Positions 42,428 through 50,830 are shown, numbered from the stretch's first letter. The stretch: 64,000 nucleotides of DNA from Clostridiaceae bacterium (GCA_902362865.1 CABIYE010000004.1:1-64000); one strand, 5' to 3'. The notes: generated by a model from the sequence alone, not told the origin. Numbers and translations: made by a program.

Positions 42428-44064
42428 GACTGCATCACCTCTCCCTCCTGCAAGAGCAAAAGCCGATAGCCTGCCGGAATTTTCTCTGTCTGAAGGCTAT
42501 ATCCGCCTTCTAAAGAACGGGAAACAAACTCGTGATCTGTACCGGTAATCTCAAAGCAAACCGTATCGCTGATTTGGATTGCCACAGAAGTCAGACGAAA
42601 ATCTGCCTCCTCTAAAATCTCTTCCAAAGTTTTCGTGATGAGAAGAATCAGCTCTGGTCCTAAATTCGATATGGGACAAAAATCCAGGCTTGTTCGGATG
42701 CCGATATTCTTCATACATTTGGCCATGTCCTGTAAGCTGATGGCTAAATCACTTATCGGAATCATCTGTTGTTCCTGGTAAGTGAGCTGTAAGTTGCAGA
42801 ACCGCTTGATGTAGGTACCGATGAGGCAAATGCAGTTCCAGTCATCCGTCGAAAGGGATTCATTTGATAAAAGCGCTGTTAACAGAACAAGCTGCCCGGC
42901 CACCTCCGAGGATAAGCTGTCGTAAATATCATTGCGTGCCTGAATACTTGTCTCATCCGATTGAATTCGAATTTCCTGTGCCAGCAGATCTTGTTCTTCT
43001 TCCAATTCCGCATTCAGTCTCTGAAGCTCTCGTAAAGCCTGATTGATCTGCGAGAGATCGGTTTGCCAGACCATATACCCGCCCGGGATTTGGTGCAGGT
43101 TCATGGTAATATCTTCCGTAGCAGAAAAATGCTGATTTTGCTTTAAAGCTTCCAGCATAGCAGGCGTGATATCCGCCGCGTTTTCCGATACTGCAATCCG
43201 CTCACCGGTCGGTGAAAGAATCTGCATCGCCACTGTAGAACGCCGGAATACTTCACTGTACTGCGTGTTGACGGGAATCAGCCCCGTCAAAATATAGAGC
43301 TGCCAACAAAGCACGATGATGAAAATCAATCCCGCCGAATATTCCACAAGCTCAAACCGCACCACGTAGGCCGTCGCAGCATAAGGAATACTGAACAGAA
43401 AGAGTAAAATCGGCTCGTAGAAGGGAACCAGCTTTCGGTAAAACGGATCTGACTTTGCCGTGCCGTTACGTTGATAAATCACATACACCTGATACGCAAT
43501 GATACTAAGCGCCCATATGTGAATCATATATGTGCCGATGTATGGATGGAAATACAAATTTGGCTGGGGTTCCTCCGGCACAATGTAATAGAAAAAGTGA
43601 TGCAAATCGTTGGTTAGTGCCAGCATGCTCAGAAAATATGCCGGGATTAGGAGCAGATACCACTTTTTGCTGATCTGGTAATCCTCCGGCTTGCCGAGAT
43701 AGAATGCGCTGTAAAACCCGAACAGTGGTATGAAGACAGCCGCGATATTGATAAAGTATCCGGTAAAGCGCATCCATGGAATATTGACATAGAGGAAAGC
43801 ATCCTGAACGAAGCGGACCGTTAAAAACAGGATACTGACGATATTTTGTGCAGTCAGGTGGCCGCGCATGGATTTCTGCATGATTTTTGTTGTAATGGTA
43901 TGTTGCCAGCCAAAGAGGAGTAGCATATAGACCGCCCAGACAAGATATGGCCGCAGAAAATCTTCCGACCAATACCGTATGCTAAGCTGCCGGTATGCAG
44001 AAACAGTAAACAACAGCACTGCCGCTGCAAAAAGCCGAATGACGGATTTCTTACGCTCACTCAT
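42424..44064 (-). CDS. 7TM sensor protein with a degenerate kinase-like tail
   Basis: 546 residues from the ATG at 44064 (a TTG at 44088 is possible). Seven or more membrane helices fill residues 10-260, of the histidine-kinase N-terminal 7TM type. A PAS-like part (YSEVFRRSTVAMQILSPTG), a coiled coil and a C-terminal domain resembling a DHp/HATPase follow. That domain has no phosphoacceptor His in the expected place and no N, G1 or G2 boxes. It is probably a sensory partner for the cytosolic kinase, not an active kinase. Confidence 0.75.
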   Translation of the reverse strand: MSERKKSVIRLFAAAVLLFTVSAYRQLSIRYWSEDFLRPYLVWAVYMLLLFGWQHTITTKIMQKSMRGHLTAQNIVSILFLTVRFVQDAFLYVNIPWMRFTGYFINIAAVFIPLFGFYSAFYLGKPEDYQISKKWYLLLIPAYFLSMLALTNDLHHFFYYIVPEEPQPNLYFHPYIGTYMIHIWALSIIAYQVYVIYQRNGTAKSDPFYRKLVPFYEPILLFLFSIPYAATAYVVRFELVEYSAGLIFIIVLCWQLYILTGLIPVNTQYSEVFRRSTVAMQILSPTGERIAVSENAADITPAMLEALKQNQHFSATEDITMNLHQIPGGYMVWQTDLSQINQALRELQRLNAELEEEQDLLAQEIRIQSDETSIQARNDIYDSLSSEVAGQLVLLTALLSNESLSTDDWNCICLIGTYIKRFCNLQLTYQEQQMIPISDLAISLQDMAKCMKNIGIRTSLDFCPISNLGPELILLITKTLEEILEEADFRLTSVAIQISDTVCFEITGTDHEFVSRSLEGGYSLQTEKIPAGYRLLLLQEGEVMQS

Positions 44065-44132
44065 AGATAGCCATAGCCCCCTTTGCAAAAAGATGATTCT
44101 AGCTGATTGGTGCAGTTAGAACATGATAAGGA

Positions 44133-44180
44133 TATTATAGCATGTATTGTCAGAGTTGCCCCACACAAAAGGGTGGGAAT
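44133..44180 (+). repeat. array repeat 1: -10 box plus CCCCACACAA leader
   Basis: TATTAT at 44133-44138, 20 bases, then CCCCACACAAAAGGGTGG. Same layout as at 45385, 46646 and 47882. Likely a promoter and RNA leader of the unit. Confidence 0.75.
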
Positions 44181-44233
44181 TTAGGATTTTTGCGTATCAG
44201 CGCTTTATCGAGGATCGGCGCCTCCTCGAAAAT

Positions 44234-44557
44234 ATGGGTCTAGTCGAAAAATCATCCGTCACTGCATTCCTCGAGGACTACTACGAAAAACATCCACTAG
44301 ATAATTCATTCGAAGGAATCTTAGCTCGAAAAACTGGCCTAACGAAAGAGAATGTAATTGCAACAATTGATACGATTAATTATCTAACCTTTATCGCAAA
44401 TTATAATCCAGATGGATATTATCCCCTAAATTACCAAGCTCCAGAGGAAGAGAAGTTACAGATTGAAAATAATAACTATATCGATAGCGAAAGCTATATT
44501 TCTAATAAACCATTCTATCTTCTCGACACGAAAAGGCGCTACGATATAACGGCATAA
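44234..44557 (+). CDS. small helical protein, array unit 1
   Basis: 107 residues from MGLVEKSSVTAFLEDYYEKH. The first about 38 residues (...HPLDNSFEGILARKTGLTKE) are almost the same in all three units; the rest (NYLTFIANYN..., ending KRRYDITA) is different. Codons before the ATG for YQRFIEDRRLLEN are also conserved with silent third-base changes, so translation may begin earlier at a non-ATG codon. No ribosome site. No known family. It faces its lipoprotein neighbour across a shared terminator. Confidence 0.65.
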   Translation: MGLVEKSSVTAFLEDYYEKHPLDNSFEGILARKTGLTKENVIATIDTINYLTFIANYNPDGYYPLNYQAPEEEKLQIENNNYIDSESYISNKPFYLLDTKRRYDITA

Positions 44558-44560
44558 AAA

Positions 44561-44597
44561 AATACGGAGACCTCGTTGAGGCCTCCGATATTTTTTC
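44561..44597. terminator. bidirectional terminator, unit 1
   Basis: AATACGGAGACCTC pairs with GAGGCCTCCGATATT, with T-runs on both strands; it serves both convergent genes. Confidence 0.8.
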
Positions 44598-44603
44598 TAG
44601 GTT

Positions 44604-45296
44604 CTACTGGTAAATTCGCAAATTACCACGTACCGCATTCGGAAAAACATCGCCCAGATATGACTCTTTAATATCATCTTGACACTGCTCTAAGAAATAA
44701 GCTGAAGCAATAATGATATCAATTGGCGTTCTTGACGCATCCGCATCATCAGTTGCAAAACTATCCTGCTGGCATCGAACAATAACAGTAATAGCATTGC
44801 CTTCTTTATAGATATTTAATTTATTAAAATATCCAAGCTCAATAAAATCCTCACTATTCTTATTCATAGGAGAAGTCACGAAGGCCGTAAAACGATCCTC
44901 GTCTACGTAGCGGAAAAAGCCTGACGACCTTGATGGAACAGCCATACTATCATCTCTCTCGTATCCGAGATCCTCAAACATCTCTGTCCTGTGCCAGACA
45001 TCGCCATCAATGTAGTCCCAGATATTCGTCTCGCAAAGAAGCTCGACTCCGTCGACCTCATAGACATAATACCCGTCTCTCATCTCAGGCTTACGATTGT
45101 TCGCCTCGTCTTCGCTTGCGCCGATTCCGTCCGGCTCAGTCTCAACCTCGCCATTAGAACCATTGTCAACCGTAGTACCGTTTGGGCTTTCAGAACCGGT
45201 TGCTCCCGCGTTCTGCTCGCCTTGCTGCCCGCAGCCCGTAAGAGCCAGGGCGATCACCATGAGCACTGCTAAAATCCCTAATAAACTTTTCTTCAT
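44604..45296 (-). CDS. lipoprotein, array unit 1
   Basis: 230 residues. The signal peptide and lipobox (LALTGCGQQ, Cys at about 22) and a low-complexity linker (GATGSESPNGTTVDNG...) are nearly identical in DNA to those of units 2 and 3. The mature domain (about 70-230) keeps only a skeleton: DGYYVYEVDGVELLCETNIW followed by DYI, a middle FRYVDEDRF and ASAYFLEQC near the end. Exported and lipid-anchored. AGGAGGT precedes the ATG. Function unknown. Confidence 0.8.
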   Translation of the reverse strand: MKKSLLGILAVLMVIALALTGCGQQGEQNAGATGSESPNGTTVDNGSNGEVETEPDGIGASEDEANNRKPEMRDGYYVYEVDGVELLCETNIWDYIDGDVWHRTEMFEDLGYERDDSMAVPSRSSGFFRYVDEDRFTAFVTSPMNKNSEDFIELGYFNKLNIYKEGNAITVIVRCQQDSFATDDADASRTPIDIIIASAYFLEQCQDDIKESYLGDVFPNAVRGNLRIYQ

Positions 45297-45384
45297 GTGT
45301 CTATACCTCCTATGTAAGTCAGTAAACGTTCAAATTTCAGAATTTACGCCATATCTGCATTATGCGGCATCGATTCTCATCTAA

Positions 45385-45432
45385 TATTATATTTGCAGAG
45401 CAAAGCTTTGTCCCCACACAAAAGGGTAGGAA
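45385..45432 (+). repeat. array repeat 2: -10 box plus CCCCACACAA leader
   Basis: TATTAT, ATTTGCAG, then CCCCACACAAAAGGGTAGG with the same 21-base spacing as units 3 and 4. Confidence 0.8.
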
Positions 45433-45469
45433 TTTAGGATTTTTTGCATATCAGCGTCTCCTCGAGAAT

Positions 45470-45799
45470 ATGGGGCTCGTCGAGAAATCCTCCGTTACAG
45501 CTTATCTAGAAGAATACTATGAGAAACACCCATTAGATAATTCTTATGAAGGTGTACTCGCTCGCCGCTCCGGCTTAACAAAAGAAAATGTAATTGCGCT
45601 ACTAAACTACGCTGAAGATTTAGTATTTCTAGCAAACTATAATTCGGCGAACTATAATCCGTTACATACTAATGAACTATCTATAAGAAATACTAAGCAT
45701 GTGAAAATTAGCAACAAAAAGGTTAGCGATAATTTCACAATAGCAACGATTCAAAGCGCATTTGACAAAAGCTATCGTCAACGAAATTACGCTGTTTAA
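45470..45799 (+). CDS. small helical protein, array unit 2
   Basis: 109 residues from MGLVEKSSVTAYLEEYYEKH. The N-terminal about 38 residues match units 1 and 3; the C-terminal 70 (LVFLANYNSANYN ... YRQRNYAV) are unit-specific. Compared with units 1 and 3 it lacks a five-residue stretch (FxEDx) just before the ATG. A paired function with the facing lipoprotein is inferred from the repeated arrangement only. Confidence 0.65.
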   Translation: MGLVEKSSVTAYLEEYYEKHPLDNSYEGVLARRSGLTKENVIALLNYAEDLVFLANYNSANYNPLHTNELSIRNTKHVKISNKKVSDNFTIATIQSAFDKSYRQRNYAV

Positions 45800-45804
45800 G
45801 AAAA

Positions 45805-45832
45805 ATATGCCGCACTATCAAGTGCGGCATAT
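45805..45832. terminator. bidirectional terminator, unit 2
   Basis: Perfect ATATGCCGCACT/AGTGCGGCATAT stem around ATCA. Confidence 0.85.
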
Positions 45833-45840
45833 TGCCAGAA

Positions 45841-46554
45841 TTAAGGAACGCATACGCTACCAGTTCCCGTCTCGAATGCAGGATTGACATTATTTCGATA
45901 GTAATCTAGAAGATATGCATAAGCGACAATTTGCTCAAAAGAAACATACGTATCGCTCTTACCTATTAGATACGGATCGCTGGAAACCGAACACGCAGAG
46001 ACTGTAAGGCTGGAAAACTTTACGCTTTCATTATTTGACTCATAGCAAGTTACGCCTTGATCGTACAGTCTAGACTCGCCACTAGATAAGTCATACTCAT
46101 CGCCAGTTCGTGTTCCGCCAATAAGCGTATAGCTACCGTCATTGCGCGTAAATTTAGCAGCGCCATAACCAGCTGGCATAGCCTCCCAACCAAGATCAGC
46201 CAACATTTGCTTGTAATCTACGTGGTCATACGGCGTATCGTCTGTAATATAATCCCAGACATTTATGCAAGTCTTAACTTCGGTCTGAACATTGTCAACG
46301 GTAATTGTATAGATATAATTACCGTCAGTATCCTGCACGGGTTTTCGATTGTCCACCTGACCAACGTCAGGCCCCTCTGGCTCAGCCGTAACCTCGCCTT
46401 CGTTCTTGCCGCCATCGACGGCGGTAGTGCCGTTTTGGCTTTCAGAACCGGTTGCTCCCGCGTTCTGCTCGCCACTTTGTTGCCCGCAGCCCGTAAGAGC
46501 CAGGGCGAACACCATGAGCACTGCTAAAATCCCTAATAATTTTTTCTTCTGCAT
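45841..46554 (-). CDS. lipoprotein, array unit 2
   Basis: 237 residues from the ATG at 46554 (AGGAGGAG upstream; the frame is open further up). Lipobox LALTGCGQQ. The linker contains GATGSESQNGTTAVDGG and DVGQVDNRKPV. The mature part has NYIYTITVDNVQTEVKTCIN before VWDYI, DLGWEAMPAGYG, GSYTLIGG and a Cys-containing tail (TVSACSV, SVCVP). Same skeleton as its neighbours but low identity, in contrast to the near-identical signal peptide. Confidence 0.8.
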   Translation of the reverse strand: MQKKKLLGILAVLMVFALALTGCGQQSGEQNAGATGSESQNGTTAVDGGKNEGEVTAEPEGPDVGQVDNRKPVQDTDGNYIYTITVDNVQTEVKTCINVWDYITDDTPYDHVDYKQMLADLGWEAMPAGYGAAKFTRNDGSYTLIGGTRTGDEYDLSSGESRLYDQGVTCYESNNESVKFSSLTVSACSVSSDPYLIGKSDTYVSFEQIVAYAYLLDYYRNNVNPAFETGTGSVCVP

Positions 46555-46645
46555 ATGGTTGTCTCCTCCTGTACTTAAGCTGATAAATATCCGCATTTCA
46601 GAATTTCTGCCATATCGGCAATGCGTGACGTTTGTTCTTGTTCAA

Positions 46646-46693
46646 TATTATATTTGCAGAACAGGACTTTGTCCCCACACAAAAGGGTAGGTG
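46646..46693 (+). repeat. array repeat 3: -10 box plus CCCCACACAA leader
   Basis: TATTAT, ATTTGCAG, CCCCACACAAAAGGGTAGG. It reads into small protein 3 after about 57 bases. Confidence 0.8.
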
Positions 46694-46749
46694 TAGTGTT
46701 TTTTCCTAAATATCAGCGCTTTACCGAAGATCAGCGTCTTCTTGAGAAT

Positions 46750-47067
46750 ATGGGCCTAGTCGAAAAATCATCTGTCACTGCTTATCTAGAAGAGTATTAT
46801 GAAAAGCACCCGCTAGATAACTCATATGAGGGCATCCTCGCTCGTCGCTCCGGTTTAACTAAAGAACAGGTCGTAGCCTATCTAGATAAGCTAGATTATC
46901 TTGCAAAGGTCGTCGATTACGACCCGGCCAATAAAGCTCCAATACTCAAACAAGAGGCACAGAAGCTATATCGATTCCATGTAAACTCAGAAGATAACGC
47001 CGAATATATACTTGGCGTAAATAACTATTATATCGAAGATCGTAAGATTAAAAACTTCGCAGTGTAG
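46750..47067 (+). CDS. small helical protein, array unit 3
   Basis: 105 residues from MGLVEKSSVTAYLEEYYEKH. Conserved up to GILARRSGLTKEQVVAYLDK; then KVVDYDPANKAPILKQEAQK and an end KIKNFAV similar to unit 2 (RNYAV). The codons before ATG give YQRFTEDQRLLEN, again with silent differences from unit 1. The three reading frames entering this block from the repeat differ between units. Confidence 0.65.
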   Translation: MGLVEKSSVTAYLEEYYEKHPLDNSYEGILARRSGLTKEQVVAYLDKLDYLAKVVDYDPANKAPILKQEAQKLYRFHVNSEDNAEYILGVNNYYIEDRKIKNFAV

Positions 47068-47069
47068 AA

Positions 47070-47098
47070 AAATACCCAGCCAAATTGGCTGGGTATTT
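47070..47098. terminator. bidirectional terminator, unit 3
   Basis: AAATACCCAGCC pairs with GGCTGGGTATTT. Confidence 0.85.
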
Positions 47099-47100
47099 AA

Positions 47101-47859
47101 TTATTCGGGAATTAGGGGCATATTATTCCCAGATAGCGCTCTCCAAGATTCAAAATCGCTCTCCATAATTTCTTCATCGGTGCGTCCAAGGTGCAATTGT
47201 TCCATCATGTATGCCGAGAAACAAATCTGCTCTAGGCTAATCTGATATGTAGTTTTCGACGATAAACAATAGATCATTTCATCGTACTTATTGCAAAGAA
47301 CCGATCCAGTTAAGTCAATGGCCGTCTTTTCGTATGGAGTCTTATGATTCGATCCGAGATCTAGCGCAAAATCCAAGCGAGACTGATTTGGGTCAACTCT
47401 TGCTCCCATATGGTAAGTCGCCGCGAAGTCTGAGGGGTAAAGTCCGATTGACTCAGCCATATCTTCAAAACGCCAGACATAGTAAGTGCCACGGAGCCCC
47501 TCTTTTGCATCGACAAAATCCCAGACGTTAGTTTTGCATAGAAGCTCCTTGTCGCCAACCTTATAATGGTAATAACCGTCGCTGTCTTTTTCGACAGTCT
47601 TAATATAGGCTGCATCACGATCCTGATACCAGTGCATGAGCTCGATGACATCACTTCCATCCGGTTTCTCGCCAATGTCTACCGTAGGTTCTTCATCTAC
47701 GACAGATTCTTTTTTGGGTTCGCTCACACTCGTACCATTTCCGTCTCCGGAACCGGTTGCTCCCGCGTTCTGCTCGCCTTGCTGCCCGCAGCCCGTAAGA
47801 GCCAGGGCGATAACCATGAGCATTGCTGTCACTATCCCTAAAATTCTTTTCTTCTTCAT
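47101..47859 (-). CDS. lipoprotein, array unit 3
   Basis: 252 residues. Lipobox LALTGCGQQ, followed by a shorter shared linker GATGSGDGNGTSVSEPKKES. The mature domain includes DSDGYYHYKVGDKELLCKTN before VWDFVD, MAESIGLYPSDFAATYHMG and ICFSAYMMEQL. GGAGGG ribosome site. Most divergent of the three in the linker, but same skeleton. Confidence 0.8.
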   Translation of the reverse strand: MKKKRILGIVTAMLMVIALALTGCGQQGEQNAGATGSGDGNGTSVSEPKKESVVDEEPTVDIGEKPDGSDVIELMHWYQDRDAAYIKTVEKDSDGYYHYKVGDKELLCKTNVWDFVDAKEGLRGTYYVWRFEDMAESIGLYPSDFAATYHMGARVDPNQSRLDFALDLGSNHKTPYEKTAIDLTGSVLCNKYDEMIYCLSSKTTYQISLEQICFSAYMMEQLHLGRTDEEIMESDFESWRALSGNNMPLIPE

Positions 47860-47881
47860 GATATCATCCCTCCTATACGCA

Positions 47882-47986
47882 TATTATATTTGCATAGTAG
47901 GCCTTTGTCCCCACACAAACGGGTAGTGTACGGAATGTTTTCAAATTATTTTCTGAAAACTACCTGATTGTGTGGGGTGCTTTTTT
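47882..47986 (+). ncRNA. promoter and intact hairpin RNA (array repeat 4)
   Basis: TATTAT at 47882-47887, then the leader and CCCCACACAA at 47909. Here the sequence continues into a complete 69-base hairpin: CCCCACACAA/TTGTGTGGGG (10 bp), GGTAGT/ACTACC (6 bp) and GTTTTCA/TGAAAAC (7 bp), followed by TGCTTTTTT. Predicted transcript of about 90 bases ending at an intrinsic terminator. Repeats 1-3 keep only the first arm, with the small-protein gene in place of the second. Confidence 0.65.
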
Positions 47987-48055
47987 GTGGCTTCGAGTAT
48001 AATAAGCGTAATCTCATGTTGAGACGTTATACTTGGCAATTAGGAGGAAAACAAA

Positions 48056-49102
48056 ATGAGAAAAATCGCGTTATTACTTGTTTTATGTATGCTGTTTGGT
48101 CTTTGCGCCTGTTCCAGTCAACCGGAGGATTTAAATGAACCCTCAAACCCACAGGAAGCAGAAACCTCACAGGAAACAGAAGGCAGTGAAGAATTTGATC
48201 CGGATTTCATGCTGGATATGCAGACATTGGAACTGATCATGCCGGATGGAGAGGAGAACCGGATCCATCAGATCGACGTAGCAGATTCAACCAATTTCTA
48301 TTTACGGGAAGAAAACGGAGAAGAATCGTTATATGAATGCCATGTGAGCAGTGAGACTTTTTACATGATTGATAATTCGACCGGTACATATTTTGAAGGG
48401 ACCTATTCTGTTTCTGAAAACACCATAACAGTTTCTGTAACGGATTACGACTATGGTGTGCAGCCGGTGGATATAGCATGGCAGGAAAAGACGTACACCA
48501 TTACAGATGGAGATGGGTATGTTATCCAAACAAATTTGAAAATCAGTCCATGGATTAAACAGAGCAATGCCGAATTACTGGATGGTGCCTGGAATGAAAT
48601 CTCCAACGAAGAATTTCCAAGTCTAAGCAGAATGGGAATCAGTGAAGGACATCTATCAAAAACCTATGGATTGGATGTAAACTGGTCAGAAATCGTTTAT
48701 GCAGTAGGAACCCTTGAAGCATTCAATATGACGGATGGATTTGATATTACCAGTTCTAATTCGCATGATACATTTTTTATTCTTGGTGGGGCAAGACCGG
48801 AAATGATGATGTACGTAGCGTATGGCAATCAAGGAGAATTGTTTTACAATGTCAATAATACGGGAACTGCTGTTTTTTCAAAAAGCAGTTTGCTTGGCAT
48901 TGGAGCCTCAATGGAAACAAATCATTGGGGGCCGGTTCCATTTGTGATTGCTTATGCACTAGAAAAGACACCTAACTATCCCGACGGCAATCCTGCTCCC
49001 AAAGATTGCGTTTTTGCATTTGGCGGAACTGGAGGACGATTTGTTTCATTCGACCAAAAAGTTATTAGTGAAGATGAGTTTCATCTGGATATTACATGGT
49101 AA
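48056..49102 (+). CDS. lipoprotein of unknown function
   Basis: 348 residues, MRKIALLLVLCMLFGLCACS (lipobox GLCAC, Cys at about 19), then an acidic Ser/Glu-rich spacer and a soluble domain of about 280 residues (TMPDGEEN-like start, later FDITSSNSHDTFFILGG and CVFAFGGTGGRFVSF). AGGAGG precedes the ATG. Unrelated in sequence to the array lipoproteins. Lachnospiraceae-like style; no named family. Confidence 0.7.
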   Translation: MRKIALLLVLCMLFGLCACSSQPEDLNEPSNPQEAETSQETEGSEEFDPDFMLDMQTLELIMPDGEENRIHQIDVADSTNFYLREENGEESLYECHVSSETFYMIDNSTGTYFEGTYSVSENTITVSVTDYDYGVQPVDIAWQEKTYTITDGDGYVIQTNLKISPWIKQSNAELLDGAWNEISNEEFPSLSRMGISEGHLSKTYGLDVNWSEIVYAVGTLEAFNMTDGFDITSSNSHDTFFILGGARPEMMMYVAYGNQGELFYNVNNTGTAVFSKSSLLGIGASMETNHWGPVPFVIAYALEKTPNYPDGNPAPKDCVFAFGGTGGRFVSFDQKVISEDEFHLDITW

Positions 49103-49297
49103 CACGAGATAAAATAACTGCTTATAATAATTCAGCCGGAGCTTCAATAGAGGCTCTGGCTGAATTATGTTTGCGTTTAATTCGCTTTCGATTTCTCCGA
49201 GGGCAATAAGCACCTCATCATCATCTTTATGTTCTTCACGGATGGTTTCAAGGAATGCCCGCAAGCGCTGACGTTTCTCTTGCGATAAGTTAGCCAT
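49046..49297 (-). pseudogene. truncated 5' end of a methyltransferase-like gene
   Basis: From MANLSQEKRQRLRAFLETIR (AAGGAGG upstream), through HKDDDEVLIALGEIESELNA to about 49166, this matches in style the N terminus of type III/adenine methyltransferases of Firmicutes. After that point the frame runs through the terminator of the convergent lipoprotein and into its coding end, so homology has stopped. The rest was deleted when the lipoprotein block joined. The family call is a recollection. Confidence 0.5.
49130..49165. terminator. terminator after the 48056-49102 lipoprotein
   Basis: ATTCAGCCGGAGC pairs with GCTCTGGCTGAAT, one mismatch. Confidence 0.75.
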
Positions 49298-49377
49298 CGT
49301 TCTCATCCTCCTTATTTTTGCGCAATCTATTTATTAAATCTTAATATGTAATTTATTTTATTGATAATGTGTTTTTA

Positions 49378-49587
49378 TTACATATTATTATCTATAAACT
49401 CCATAATTTCATCTATTGTAACATTGAGTGCTTTACATATTCGCCCTAAAACGTCGGTTGTAACATTATCGCCATGCGTGAGTTTATTCATCGTATAATG
49501 ACTCACTCCAGCCATTTCTTCGAGATCTTTCTTCTTCAGATCTCGATCAATAAGAAGTTTCCATAGCTTTTTATAGCTTACATTCAT
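49378..49587 (-). CDS. XRE-family HTH regulator
   Basis: 69 residues from MNVSYKKLWKLLIDRDLKKK, GAGGTTGAG upstream. HTH KKDLEEMAGVSHYTMNKLTHG then ICKALNVTIDEIMEFI. This type commonly controls restriction-modification or methyltransferase genes; the truncated gene beside it fits. Similar in form to the regulator ahead of ptuA. Confidence 0.85.
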   Translation of the reverse strand: MNVSYKKLWKLLIDRDLKKKDLEEMAGVSHYTMNKLTHGDNVTTDVLGRICKALNVTIDEIMEFIDNNM

Positions 49588-49774
49588 AGTCTCAACCTCG
49601 CTTACATTTATCAGTAAGTTGCTACAGCTTATTATATCACATAAAGTCCGAAATTTCAAATAAATGTTAGCGTTCAAAAACATAATAGCACGCTATTAAA
49701 GCACAATGCGAAGTTGAACAATTAAGAAATATCTAATACCCAGCAAGCCATTAATCGCTAAAAATGATGGTGGG

Positions 49775-50830
49775 CTAGTTTTGCTCATCACAAATTACAT
49801 AATGTAGATATTCGACAGTACTATTAGCTGAATATTCCCTCATACCATCTGCTTTAAAACGATGATAATCTTTAGTGACATAGCCATATTTACCGCGCTT
49901 TGACATTATTGCTCTAATTTCATCAATAGGCAGCAAGCCCTCATTATTGTAGCTAAGAAAAATGTATTTTGCCTTTGCGTGCGTAATGAGGTCGTCAAAT
50001 ACATCTTTAACTTTCGCACGAGCACAATATTTCGATTTCTGACTGCTATATTCACGCAATCCGGTCTTTCCATGAATTTCTGGTGTATCATAACGCGCTA
50101 TTGTTTCAAGCAAATGATAATTAGTAGCATATTGTCTTTGATTATAGGGAGGATCGAGATATAGAACATCCACAGGATTATTAGCGGCAACTACATTAGC
50201 GTCATCATTAAAAACTATACTACTAGCTTTCCCAGGCAATAGCTCAACAGGCACGAGTTTCATTCTTTTAGTAGCGCTCTCTTTCAAATTTTTCAAAAAC
50301 GCTCCATAAACACTTGCTGTATTCGCAACCTTGTCTATGCTTTCTAATAGTGTGCATAATAAATAATAGTATTCATCTTCGGTTATTTTATTATTCTTCA
50401 TCCAAGATTCAATCTTTGTACGTATTGCATCGCAAAGCTTTCCATTTTCATCCGAATAATATAAACGCTCTCCTGAACCACCTAAACAGTAATTATTATA
50501 TATGAAACCGGGTTCGCCTTCTAAGCCAGATAAATAATCGCATATAGTAATAATTGGATTATCCGATATCATAATTCCTGGGACATCTAAATCGGTCAGA
50601 GAAGAGAACATAAGAGGATGATTATTTCCAATATAATGCCTGTTCAGTACATAACTATAATATTGCAAATCGTTGGCGATTATTTTTTTCCCTTTTTTCT
50701 TGAAGTAGCGGCCAACGATTCCTGTTCCCGCAAATAAATCACAGACGCTTGAATACGTTCCATTTGTTACATCGTCGACAGTATCTCCGATAAAGTTTAG
50801 TAGAGATAGCTTGCTTCCGATGTAATTCAT
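49775..50830 (-). CDS. D12-class N6-adenine DNA methyltransferase
   Basis: 351 residues. SAM-binding FAGTGIVGRYF (motif I) follows the D12 start MNYIGSKLSLLNFIG; the catalytic DPPY is in VDVLYLDPPYNQRQY (about 216). Modifies adenine in the recognition site, protecting host DNA from the divergently encoded enzyme at 50949. A TAAAAT box ends six bases before the ATG, so the mRNA is probably leaderless. The recognition sequence cannot be read from the sequence. Confidence 0.88.
   Translation of the reverse strand: MNYIGSKLSLLNFIGDTVDDVTNGTYSSVCDLFAGTGIVGRYFKKKGKKIIANDLQYYSYVLNRHYIGNNHPLMFSSLTDLDVPGIMISDNPIITICDYLSGLEGEPGFIYNNYCLGGSGERLYYSDENGKLCDAIRTKIESWMKNNKITEDEYYYLLCTLLESIDKVANTASVYGAFLKNLKESATKRMKLVPVELLPGKASSIVFNDDANVVAANNPVDVLYLDPPYNQRQYATNYHLLETIARYDTPEIHGKTGLREYSSQKSKYCARAKVKDVFDDLITHAKAKYIFLSYNNEGLLPIDEIRAIMSKRGKYGYVTKDYHRFKADGMREYSANSTVEYLHYVICDEQN

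Noticed and set aside
44147..47926. Integron cassette array with the CCCCACACAA sequences as attC sites
   Set aside because: No integron integrase, no attC core (GTT/AAC) sites, and the genes in each unit converge instead of pointing one way.
44930..47926. Several 90-100 codon plus-strand frames opposite the array lipoproteins
   Set aside because: They recur only because the signal-peptide DNA is repeated; no ribosome sites, and Pro/Arg/Ser-rich composition is typical of antisense shadows.
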